A DNA stretch of 28,226 nt from Ruminococcaceae bacterium UBA5408. GTDB taxonomy: Bacteria > Bacillota > Clostridia > Oscillospirales > Acutalibacteraceae. Below, in pieces: positions 10,762 through 18,787 of this stretch (within the stretch, counting starts at the first letter, position 1; each line of letters opens with the position of its first letter). The stretch is from NCBI GenBank assembly GCA_002407645.1, contig DHNU01000073.1, forward strand, positions 10,658 to 38,883, read 5' to 3'. Made by a program: the position numbers and the translations under genes. The notes beneath the pieces are model-generated. The model had not been told where the DNA came from and made no database searches. It was given only the letters and a program-made list of their open reading frames with translations.

Positions 10762-11574
10762 ATGGGACAGATTAAAGCCATTATGGCTGATGTTGATGGA
10801 ACGCTTCTATGTAGTAAAGGGTACGTTACGCCAAAAACAGTGGAGGCAATCCAAAATATAAGGTCAAAAGGAATTCTTTTCGGTCTTTCTACGGGCAGAG
10901 ACGCCGTATCTTGCCAAAACCTTCTGGATGAATGGAATATTGCCGGTCTTGTAGATGTGATTGTCGGTATGGGTGGCGGCGAAATTGATGATCTTACGCT
11001 TGGCGTTTGTAAATCCAACTTTCCGCTTGATGGAAAGCTGATTTGGCAAATTATCAGGCATTATGAAGATATGGACGTAAATTTTTGCGTCCCTAAAGAC
11101 GGTGTTTTATTCGGATACCGCGATGACAAGTATATCCGTATGCTGTCAGAAGCAGATAAGCTACCTTATAAAATCGTAGATTTTAGCGAATTGCTGCAAT
11201 CGCCACAAGGCAAGCTTATCATTATTTGTACTCCGGATATGATGCCGCGTGTGGTCGAACGCAGTAAGACGTTCAGCAATTCGGCATATAAATGCGCCTG
11301 CCTTAAAACTGCAAGCGTACTTTTTGAATACATGGACACACGCATATCCAAAACCAATGGTCTGACTGAGGTTATGCAAATGCATGGGTGGACACTTGAA
11401 AATCTTCTTGTATTCGGAGATGCAGATAATGACGAGGATATGGTAAAAAATGCAGGTATTGGCGTTGCCATGAAAAATGGAAGTGAAAAGACGAAATCGG
11501 CTGCTGATTTCATTACTGCAGATAATGATAGCGACGGAATCGCGCTGTTTTTGGAAACACACGGAATCCTTTAA
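10762..11574 (+). CDS. Second Cof-type HAD-superfamily phosphatase
   Basis: A 270-residue cytoplasmic HAD hydrolase. Motifs are ADVDGTLL (catalytic Asp and Asp+2), LSTGRD (motif II region), SKTNGLTEV (motif III Lys) and FGDADNDEDM (motif IV), with a C2-type cap between. AAAAAGGAG sits just before ATG 10762. It is only distantly similar to the HAD at 9428, so it is not a recent duplicate. It is the last gene before the terminator at 11703-11735 and is probably the end of the licT operon, though the 194-bp gap after HPr could hide another promoter. The substrate is unknown; a sugar phosphate is likely from context. Confidence 0.82.
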   Translation: MGQIKAIMADVDGTLLCSKGYVTPKTVEAIQNIRSKGILFGLSTGRDAVSCQNLLDEWNIAGLVDVIVGMGGGEIDDLTLGVCKSNFPLDGKLIWQIIRHYEDMDVNFCVPKDGVLFGYRDDKYIRMLSEADKLPYKIVDFSELLQSPQGKLIIICTPDMMPRVVERSKTFSNSAYKCACLKTASVLFEYMDTRISKTNGLTEVMQMHGWTLENLLVFGDADNDEDMVKNAGIGVAMKNGSEKTKSAADFITADNDSDGIALFLETHGIL

Positions 11575-11702
11575 GTTCTTAGGATTAGCCAAGCTCCCGA
11601 ACTGCTCGTTTACAAAAACGATGTAATTGTCCATGTATTCGTACATATCACTGTTATATAATAGATTTTAAGGCAGATAATTTTTTATAACGTATTGATG
11701 AA

Positions 11703-11735
11703 GCGCCCTGTGATATTAAATTGCAGGGCGTTTTT
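11703..11735 (+). terminator. Rho-independent terminator of the licT-PTS operon
   Basis: The arms GCGCCCTG (11703-11710) and CAGGGCGT (11724-11731) form a GC-rich 8-bp stem with one G-U end pair, followed by TTTTT. Confidence 0.85.
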
Positions 11736-11941
11736 ATTATGCAATTATATTTATCTAAATTCTACAGTTTGTTTCCGAGCTTTCTCATTTATAGAGACTA
11801 TTTTTATGACAGACTTCTGAAAATCCGCTTTATGCTATTATCCAATAAACGAGAAGATATCATAAGAAGAATATGATATAATGATAATGATTTCGTGGGG
11901 ATTAAAATTCATAAGACTCAAACGCAAAAAACCGCTTCGGC

Positions 11942-11972
11942 GCGAAAAGCAATCATAAGTTTTGCTTTTTGC
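11942..11972 (+). promoter_or_regulatory. Hairpin upstream of the response regulator
   Basis: The arms GCGAAAAGCAA (11942-11952) and TTGCTTTTTGC (11962-11972) pair over 11 positions with one G-U, around a 9-nt loop. The T-run is inside the stem, so it is not a standard terminator. It may be an attenuator or leader element. Confidence 0.45.
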
Positions 11973-12062
11973 AATAGATGTAATTAACATAAAATCAATT
12001 ATGAAACTTGATTTATTTTCATAGTAAGATAAAAAAGAGAAGACCTATAGGGAGAGTTGTAT

Positions 12063-13616
12063 ATGGACAGTTGGTGTAAAGTTTTAATTGTGGAAGACGA
12101 ATATATTACACGACAAGGTATCCAAAATATGATTGATTGGAATGAGGAAGGATTTGAAATCGTAGGAGAAGCCTACAATGGAAAAAATGCTATTGATATG
12201 GTGGAAAAACTTAGACCTCATATTGTGCTGACGGATATTGTTATGCCGGTTATGGACGGCATTGAATTGGGGAAAGTTTTAAGGACAAAATTTCCGAAAA
12301 TCCAGGTAGTTGTTCTCAGCAGCTACGACAATTTTGGTTATGTAAGAGATTCGTTCCAAAGCGGGGCGGTCGATTATATTTTAAAACCGACTTTGAATCC
12401 GGAAAATTTATTAAAAACGATGAAACAGGCGGCGTCCCGTATTCCGGGTCTGACTCTGCAGGGCAGGCAGAACTTATCGCTGGCAAGATCCATTGAACAG
12501 CTGCTATCCGGTTTCTCCAAACAAGAAGCTAAGGAACAATTGGAATCTGCTTTTCAAAATTCCGGTTTTCTTTTAGTGGGAATGGATATTTCACGAATTT
12601 TCAAACAGGATACGGCGGCAATAGAAAATCAGAAAAAATTACTTACTCAAATTTTAGACAAATTGCTTGCGGAATACACCTATGTACATCTGATAGTCAA
12701 CGAATCTGTTTTACTTATTGTCATTAACTTTCCTCTGTCAGAAAAAGAGTATATTTATCGTGCGCTGCATCAGGCAATGGATCAGATTGGAGAACAGGAA
12801 CCTCGTGCTTTTTATGTTTCCAGCAGAATTTTTTCTGATATTTCGCTTCTAAAAGAAGTATACAACGGCTCTTTCCTCAGTAATTTGGACTGGTATTTCT
12901 ATTATAAAGGAAAGCATTTTATGACTGCGGAAGAATTTCAAAATCAGAAAGAGAATATAAAATTCAATATTATGGATTACACGAAATTGCTGGAAACCCT
13001 GCAGATTGAAAAAGCTTTGGAATTATTAGAAAGTTATGTAAACTCAGTTTTAAAGGAACGTTCTCTTAGTGAAATGGAGTTAAAAACACTCGTGCAAAAT
13101 GCATGGTATCAGCTGATTTCCGTTTTGGAGGATCAGGGGTTAAATGCAGAAAATTTATCATATTTAAAACGGGACTGCCTGGTTAAAATTTATTCCTGTA
13201 CATATTCGGAAGACTTTATTCAGATTTTTTCTGTACTTCAGTCAGACTTCCGTGCCATTATCAGCAAATATAAGGTCAATACCCACAATGCCACAATGCA
13301 GGGCATTTTAAAGTATATTGACAATCATTATAACGAACAGCTCTCACTATCTCATCTTGCGAAACAGTTTAATTTTAATTATTCTTATCTTTCTGTTTAT
13401 TTTCATTCCTATCATTCGGAAGGTTTCAGCGAATATTTAAATCGCCAGCGAATCAACCATGCGATGGAATTATTACGCGAGGGGACACTTTCTGTTTCCG
13501 ACATATGCGGAGCGGTCGGTTTTACAGACCAAAGTTACTTTACACGGGTTTTTAAAAAATTGACCGGAATCACTCCACGGGTCTATAGGAGAAAATTCGG
13601 GAAAATAGAGGAGTAA
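12063..13616 (+). CDS. AraC-type response regulator (YesN family)
   Basis: This DNA-binding response regulator of 517 residues probably activates the transporter operon downstream. The receiver domain (about 6-125) has the acidic pair VEDE, the phosphoacceptor Asp58 in LTDIVMPVMDG, and SSYDNF and the conserved Lys in YILKP. A long middle linker of no recognised motif follows, then a C-terminal AraC double HTH (about 415-515, ending FTDQSYFTRVFKKLTGITPRVYRR). ATG 12063 is chosen over the in-frame TTG at 12057 because GGGAG lies at proper spacing. It ends 2 nt before the kinase gene, so the two are co-translated partners. Confidence 0.92.
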   Translation: MDSWCKVLIVEDEYITRQGIQNMIDWNEEGFEIVGEAYNGKNAIDMVEKLRPHIVLTDIVMPVMDGIELGKVLRTKFPKIQVVVLSSYDNFGYVRDSFQSGAVDYILKPTLNPENLLKTMKQAASRIPGLTLQGRQNLSLARSIEQLLSGFSKQEAKEQLESAFQNSGFLLVGMDISRIFKQDTAAIENQKKLLTQILDKLLAEYTYVHLIVNESVLLIVINFPLSEKEYIYRALHQAMDQIGEQEPRAFYVSSRIFSDISLLKEVYNGSFLSNLDWYFYYKGKHFMTAEEFQNQKENIKFNIMDYTKLLETLQIEKALELLESYVNSVLKERSLSEMELKTLVQNAWYQLISVLEDQGLNAENLSYLKRDCLVKIYSCTYSEDFIQIFSVLQSDFRAIISKYKVNTHNATMQGILKYIDNHYNEQLSLSHLAKQFNFNYSYLSVYFHSYHSEGFSEYLNRQRINHAMELLREGTLSVSDICGAVGFTDQSYFTRVFKKLTGITPRVYRRKFGKIEE

Positions 13617-13618
13617 TT

Positions 13619-15436
13619 ATGAAGATTTCAAAGCGAATCCATATGATATACCCGGGCAGCCTGTTTATGAAGATTGCATGTGTTGTCGTAATCGGTGTAC
13701 TAATTGTTTCGACTTTTACACTGGGTGCGGCGTTTCGTTTGACGAGAAATGGGTATGTGGAAACAATGAGCCGATCCAATAAACAGATACTTACAATGGT
13801 AAAGTCAAAAATGGAAACGGCGAACGACAAGGTTACCGACGTGATATTGACAATTAACAACAACTGGGCATTTTCTCAATATTTGAGATCCGATCAGGAT
13901 AATCCAAAAACATTTTCTTGGGTTTATGATATGCTCAAAGAACTTGATACCGTCAAGCCGGATATGTTTTATGATATCGCGGTGGTCGGCACAAACGGCC
14001 AAAGCTATGTCAGCAACCAAACCAGCCTTTCCATGCCCGTGGAAGAACTTTTGAAGAATAAAATCACACAGGATGCGCGCGAACAACCCAATCGGATTTT
14101 ATATCGTTTTGTTAAAAACGGAATTACACAAAGATCAAAGGACAGCAGTGCTTTGATTGCGTTAAAAGCGCTGACTTATCCCGGAACAAAAAACGCATAC
14201 GGTTTCGCATATGTTGTTATAAAACAGCAGGACTTGTGCGCTTTTTTTGATAACCTTAGCAACAGCACAAACAATCTGATGATGCTGGATGAATCCGGCA
14301 ATATAGTATCTTCGTCGAATGAGGAAATGGCAGGTCAGAAAGATGAAGAACTGGCAAAGATTATTCAGGATATGAACGCGAAAAAAGAAACCGGCAGATA
14401 CGCGTATCTTCAACACAAACCGGTGTTTGTGTTAACATGCACAGTATCCCGTTGGAATTTGTATTTGGTAAGTGTTTTTGACTATACCCAAGCTCTGAAT
14501 GAATTTAACGGGAGCGTTTACATACTGGTGATTTGTTCAATCATTACCGGCTTGGTTTTAATTGCCGTATTCCTGTTCATTCGACAGATTACGAAGCCAA
14601 TCAATCAGCTGGTACATACTATGGAAAAAGTGACAAAGGAAGGACTCCCTGATCACATAGCGGTTGTCGGCGGCGGCAATGAAGTACAGAAGTTATCAAG
14701 CGCCTTCAGCATTATGATAGATCATCTCAATGATTATGTGCATCAGCTGATTCAGCTTGAGAAGGATAAACGCCGTATGGAAATCCATACGCTTCAGATG
14801 CAGATTAACCCTCATTTTATATATAATACGCTGACATCCATCAAATGGCTGATTTGGAAGAAGGATTCCGAAAAAGCGGTGCAAAGTATTGATACATTTA
14901 CTTTGCTTCTGCGCAACACAATCAGTGACAGCCAAAAGTTTATTCCGGCGTTGGAAGAAGTTGAAAATCTAAACAATTATATATTTTTGCAAAAAATTAG
15001 GTTTGGTCAGAAGATTCAGACCGATATTTTTCTGAGCCCGGCCGCGGCGGATTGCCTAATGCCGAAACTATTGCTTCAGCCTTTTTTAGAAAACTCTTTC
15101 TTTCATGCATTTACAAACCAACAGCAAGGCGTCATATCATTGTTTATTGATTGCCATGGTGAGAACATGATTTGCGAACTGATTGACGACGGCGTCGGTA
15201 TGATGCAGAGTAAGGCGGACGAACTGCTTGCGGGTCAGCCGGACGAGGATTCCCGGTCAATTGGTATCCGAAATGTGAACGCTCGGATTCACCTGCTGTT
15301 TGGGGAAAAGTACGGGGTAAAAATATTCAGCGAACCGGGGCAGGGTACTTCTGTAAGGACAACTCTTCCGATAATTAGGTCAAATAATAACGCAGATGAA
15401 AATAAAGAAAGTACTAATATCCAAAATAAGTCCTAA
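13619..15436 (+). CDS. Sensor histidine kinase (YesM/LytS type)
   Basis: A membrane sensor of 605 residues. It has TM1 at about 18-38, a large extracellular sensor region (about 39-298), TM2 at about 299-322, HAMP (about 323-375), the His_kinase module with phospho-acceptor His399 in NPHFIYNTL, and an ATPase domain with N-box QPFLENSFFHAF, DDGVGM and GIRNVNARI. It would detect a sugar or a ligand-loaded binding protein outside and phosphorylate the regulator at 12063. Its place directly before the sugar ABC genes is the usual clostridial arrangement for sensing the transported oligosaccharide. Confidence 0.93.
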   Translation: MKISKRIHMIYPGSLFMKIACVVVIGVLIVSTFTLGAAFRLTRNGYVETMSRSNKQILTMVKSKMETANDKVTDVILTINNNWAFSQYLRSDQDNPKTFSWVYDMLKELDTVKPDMFYDIAVVGTNGQSYVSNQTSLSMPVEELLKNKITQDAREQPNRILYRFVKNGITQRSKDSSALIALKALTYPGTKNAYGFAYVVIKQQDLCAFFDNLSNSTNNLMMLDESGNIVSSSNEEMAGQKDEELAKIIQDMNAKKETGRYAYLQHKPVFVLTCTVSRWNLYLVSVFDYTQALNEFNGSVYILVICSIITGLVLIAVFLFIRQITKPINQLVHTMEKVTKEGLPDHIAVVGGGNEVQKLSSAFSIMIDHLNDYVHQLIQLEKDKRRMEIHTLQMQINPHFIYNTLTSIKWLIWKKDSEKAVQSIDTFTLLLRNTISDSQKFIPALEEVENLNNYIFLQKIRFGQKIQTDIFLSPAAADCLMPKLLLQPFLENSFFHAFTNQQQGVISLFIDCHGENMICELIDDGVGMMQSKADELLAGQPDEDSRSIGIRNVNARIHLLFGEKYGVKIFSEPGQGTSVRTTLPIIRSNNNADENKESTNIQNKS

Positions 15437-15497
15437 ATAAATTTTGGACAATCCGGTCATAACCTCTAAAAATAAGAACAATACATCCCAAAAAAGT

Positions 15498-15529
15498 CCT
15501 ATAGGCTTTGTGTAAATTCATGATAAAAT
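15498..15529 (+). promoter_or_regulatory. Candidate activator site and -10 box of the ABC transporter operon
   Basis: The palindrome CCTATAGG (15498-15505), flanked by AAAG and CTTT, sits where a -35 box would be, with a -10-like TAAAAT at 15524-15529. There is no recognisable -35 of its own, which suits an activator-dependent promoter. The same 8-mer occurs at 12044-12051 before the response regulator gene. This is inference. Confidence 0.4.
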
Positions 15530-15586
15530 AATGCTGTAGTTTAAAGAAACTGTACACAAATACAGAATTTATAGGAGGAGTTAACT

Positions 15587-16900
15587 ATGAAAGGCAATCG
15601 CATTGTGGCAGCTATCCTTAGCGCGGCTATGATAGTAGGCATGACCGCCTGTAGCGGTGGAGGGGCGAATACGTCTTCTGCGGCGGCAAATTCGCAAACT
15701 GCAGACAAACTGACTATTTGGGCATGGGATGATACGTTCAATGTCAAAGCTGCAAATGAGGCGAAAGAGGCTTATGCGAAAATCAATCCGGATGCTTCGG
15801 TAGATGTCGTCAGCATGGCGCAAAACGATATTGTTGCGAAACTGAACACCGCCTTTGAATCCGGGAATATGGATGGAATGCCAAATATCGTACTGATTGA
15901 GGATTATCGCATTCAGAATTACCTAAAATCGTATCCGGGGGTTCTCAGCGATCTTTCCGATGTCACCAAGCCCGACAAATTTATGGACTATAAACTTAAG
16001 ACCATGACAGAGGAAGGTAAGGTCTACGGTGTTCCATTCGATAGCGGCGCCGCATGTGTGTTTTACCGTACAGACTTGATTGAACAGGCAGGTTACAAGG
16101 CTTCCGACATGGAAAACCTCACCTGGGACAAATTTATTGAAATCGGCAAAGCGGTAAAAGCAAAAACGGGCAAAGCTATGCTCTATATTGACCCGAGCGA
16201 TCTTGGGCTTATCCGCATGTTGATGCAGTCTGCGGGCAAGTGGTACGTCGATGCCGACGGAAAAGCCGACATTGCCAACAATGCCGCACTCAAAGAAGCG
16301 CTTACCATTTATAAAAAAATGGAGTCGGAGGGAATCACCATCACTACTTCCGGTTGGGATGCTGGGGTATCGGCGGTGAATGAAAGCAAAGTTGCCACTG
16401 CCGTTCAAGGGTGCTGGTATGCATCCAGTATCAAAAAAGCTGCAGATCAGTCCGGCAAATGGGCGGTTGCTCCTTTCCCAAAAATGTCCAATGTTTCCGG
16501 TGCTGTAAATGCAAGTAACTGTGGCGGCGCAAGCTGGTATGTAATTGATAAGGTTCCCGGAAAAGATACCGCTAAAGACTTTTTGAGCAAGACTTTCGCT
16601 TCCGATACGGAACTGCTCGATAACCTGTGTAAAGATATCAGCCTTGTCAATACCTATAAGGACGTTGCTTCCGGGAAGAACGTTAATACACCCGATGCTT
16701 TTTTCAGCAGCCAACCGATTTATAAGAACTGGAATGACTGGACTCAGAACATTCCGGCGGTAAATTATGGCACATCCACCTATGATATCGAAAGCAAAAT
16801 GACCGAAGCGGTTCAGAGCATCATAAATGGAGCTTCTATAGACGACACCTTGAAAAACACCCAAACTGAAGTAGAGGGAATCGTTTCCGCCGCTGGTTAA
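15587..16900 (+). CDS. Sugar ABC transporter substrate-binding lipoprotein (CUT1)
   Basis: This extracellular, lipid-anchored receptor captures an oligosaccharide for the two permeases downstream. The 437 residues begin with a basic and hydrophobic signal ending in MTAC, with Cys22 the lipidation site, then a Ser/Ala/Gly-rich tether. The mature part starts LTIWAWDD and has the family-1 extracellular binding protein pattern (VYGVPFDSGAACVFYRTDL, LTWDKFIEIGKAV). TAGGAGGAG precedes ATG 15587. It is followed by a hairpin/terminator, which typically makes the binding protein more abundant than the permeases. The ligand is not readable from sequence; the GH35 gene suggests a beta-galactoside. Confidence 0.93.
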   Translation: MKGNRIVAAILSAAMIVGMTACSGGGANTSSAAANSQTADKLTIWAWDDTFNVKAANEAKEAYAKINPDASVDVVSMAQNDIVAKLNTAFESGNMDGMPNIVLIEDYRIQNYLKSYPGVLSDLSDVTKPDKFMDYKLKTMTEEGKVYGVPFDSGAACVFYRTDLIEQAGYKASDMENLTWDKFIEIGKAVKAKTGKAMLYIDPSDLGLIRMLMQSAGKWYVDADGKADIANNAALKEALTIYKKMESEGITITTSGWDAGVSAVNESKVATAVQGCWYASSIKKAADQSGKWAVAPFPKMSNVSGAVNASNCGGASWYVIDKVPGKDTAKDFLSKTFASDTELLDNLCKDISLVNTYKDVASGKNVNTPDAFFSSQPIYKNWNDWTQNIPAVNYGTSTYDIESKMTEAVQSIINGASIDDTLKNTQTEVEGIVSAAG

Positions 16901-16927
16901 CTAAAATTTAAGTATCTTAAAAAGCGC

Positions 16928-16963
16928 AGCGGTCATTGCCAGAAATGGCAACGGCCGCTTTTT
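16928..16963 (+). terminator. Intra-operon attenuating terminator after the binding protein
   Basis: The arms at 16928-16940 and 16947-16959 pair over 13 positions with one G-U and one mismatch around AGAAAT, followed by TTTTT. It lies just before the GTG start of the first permease. This placement usually lowers permease expression relative to the binding protein. Confidence 0.75.
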
Positions 16964-16980
16964 ACAAGGAGGTCTTTCAT

Positions 16981-17904
16981 GTGAGCGGCAATCCTAATAC
17001 AGTCGCAAAACAAAGGCAAAACCAACCGAACCGGCACTCTTTAGAGAAAAGGCTGAACCGCTGGGGCTGGATTTTTGTCTCCCTAAGTATTGTTCTAATT
17101 ACCATATTCGTATTTATCCCGATGATCGGTGCGCTGATTATGTCCTTCCAAACAGGAAAGGGCGTAAACATGCATTTTGGAGGTCTGACAAATTACATTC
17201 GGCTTTTTCACGATCAGACGGTGGGCAAAGCACTTGGAAATACGTTTGTTTACTTAATTTTCCAAGTACCGGTGATGCTCATCCTTGCCCTTATCATCTC
17301 CGTACTATTGAATGATAAAAATCTGAAAGGCCGCACTTTTTTCCGTGTTGCAATCTTTCTGCCTTGCATTACTTCTCTGGTTTCCTATTCGCTGATTATG
17401 AAGAGTATTTTCTCCAATGACGGTATATTCAATCAAATGCTTGCTAATATCGGACTTTCTCCGATTATGTGGACTACCGACCCTTTTTGGGCAAAAGTGC
17501 TTATTATTATATCGATTACCTGGCGCTGGACCGGATACAACATGATTTTTTATCTTTCCGGTATGCAGAATATTGAACCGAGTATCTACGAAGCTGCTGA
17601 AATCGACGGAGCCAATTTCTTACAAAAATTAACGCACATGACAATTCCTCTTTTGAAACCGATTATCCTGTTTACCACTATTACATCCACCATAGGCACG
17701 CTGCAGCTTTTCGACGAAGTGCAAAATATTACACAGGGCGGACCGGCGAACGGAACGATTACCATTTCGCAGTACATTTACAACCTGTGCTTCAAATACA
17801 CCCCTAACTTCGGATATGCCGCCGCAGTGGCGTTCATCGTGGTAGCTTTGACTATGCTTCTTTCTATAATACAAATGAAAGTAGGAGGGAAAGAGAATCA
17901 ATGA
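16981..17904 (+). CDS. Sugar ABC transporter permease, MalF type
   Basis: An integral membrane subunit of 307 residues with about six helices. The ATPase-contact EAA loop reads YEAAEIDGANFLQKLTHMTIPLLKP. GTG 16981 is chosen because AAGGAGG precedes it at good spacing; an upstream TTG in frame would begin inside the terminator hairpin. It overlaps the next permease by 4 nt (ATGA), so translation is coupled. No ATPase gene is in view, so a shared MsmX/UgpC-type ATPase elsewhere is likely, as is common for CUT1 systems of Firmicutes (established knowledge). Confidence 0.92.
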   Translation: MSGNPNTVAKQRQNQPNRHSLEKRLNRWGWIFVSLSIVLITIFVFIPMIGALIMSFQTGKGVNMHFGGLTNYIRLFHDQTVGKALGNTFVYLIFQVPVMLILALIISVLLNDKNLKGRTFFRVAIFLPCITSLVSYSLIMKSIFSNDGIFNQMLANIGLSPIMWTTDPFWAKVLIIISITWRWTGYNMIFYLSGMQNIEPSIYEAAEIDGANFLQKLTHMTIPLLKPIILFTTITSTIGTLQLFDEVQNITQGGPANGTITISQYIYNLCFKYTPNFGYAAAVAFIVVALTMLLSIIQMKVGGKENQ

Positions 17905-18740
17905 AAAAGGCAAATCGAGTGCTGTTAACTTTAAAATATCTTTTTTTAATCATTGCATCGTTTATATCCGTTTTTCCGTTTTTTTGGATGGTCATATCGG
18001 CCACAAACAATGCCAGAGAGGTTAACGCCGGGAAATTGACGTTTGGCACACATTTTGCGGAAAACCTTGGGAATCTGTTTCACAGCGGACTTAACTTTGG
18101 ACCCGCTTTGGGAAACTCGGCGCTTATTGCCGCCATCACCACAGTGCTGGCGCTTCTTATTTCCTCTGTTGCCGGATACGGCTTTGAAATTTTCCGCAAT
18201 AAAGTGCGTGACCGCGTATTTAATATTTTGCTGCTCTCCATGATGGTGCCGTTTTGCGCATTGATGATTCCGCTGTACCGAATGTTCAGCGCAGCCGGAA
18301 AAGCAGGTTTTACCGGCATTGGCCTTAACACTATGTTTTCAGTAATTGTGCCATATATCTGTACCGCTTTTCTAATTTTTTTCTTCCGTCAGAACACAAA
18401 AAGTTTTCCGAAGGATATTCTTGAAGCGGCGCGGATTGACGGTCTAAATGAGATGAAAATCTTTACCCATATGTATATGCCGGTTATGAAGTCAACCTAT
18501 GCTGCGGGCGCCATTATCACTTTTATGACCAGCTGGAACAACTATCTTTGGACTTTGGTCGCTCTGCAGGACCCGCAAAAGCGCACGGTGCCGCTCATCC
18601 TTTCCGCTATGGGGTCTTCCTATACGCCGGATTACGGAATGATTATGACCGGAATTGTGATTGCAACGCTCCCGACAGGATTCCTTTTCTTTATGATGCA
18701 GAAGCATTTTGTCGCGGGCATGATTGGCTCCGTAAAATAA
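17901..18740 (+). CDS. Sugar ABC transporter permease, MalG type
   Basis: A 279-residue membrane subunit, partner of the preceding permease. The EAA loop reads LEAARIDGLNEMKIFTHMYMPVMKS. The C-terminal part (MTSWNNYLWTLVALQDPQKRTVPL) resembles lactose and galactan transporters of the LacG/GanQ type, which agrees with the GH35 gene that follows. GGAGGG lies upstream, within the end of the first permease. A short TGCCCT/AGGGCA hairpin (18748-18768) separates it from the GH35 gene. Confidence 0.92.
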   Translation: MKKANRVLLTLKYLFLIIASFISVFPFFWMVISATNNAREVNAGKLTFGTHFAENLGNLFHSGLNFGPALGNSALIAAITTVLALLISSVAGYGFEIFRNKVRDRVFNILLLSMMVPFCALMIPLYRMFSAAGKAGFTGIGLNTMFSVIVPYICTAFLIFFFRQNTKSFPKDILEAARIDGLNEMKIFTHMYMPVMKSTYAAGAIITFMTSWNNYLWTLVALQDPQKRTVPLILSAMGSSYTPDYGMIMTGIVIATLPTGFLFFMMQKHFVAGMIGSVK

Positions 18741-18787
18741 CAGAGACTGCCCTTAAAAATCGAGGGCAATGCAGAAAGGAGAAAACG

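Larger units (their letters stand above)
11575..12062. other. Intergenic region before the two-component genes
   Basis: No coding frame is supported. It contains the operon terminator (11703-11735), an inverted repeat ATATCAT/ATGATAT (11857-11863 and 11873-11879) next to a TATAAT, and a hairpin at 11942-11972. I could not find a -35/-10 pair with good spacing for the response regulator. Confidence 0.6.

Noticed and set aside
15923..16864. 313-residue minus-strand frame opposite the sugar-binding protein
   Set aside because: It lies antisense to a clear lipoprotein gene and shows no domain or ribosome binding site.
18548..18787. N-terminal extension of the GH35 frame
   Set aside because: It overlaps the MalG-type permease gene, has no glycosidase similarity, and ATG 18788 has a good ribosome binding site.
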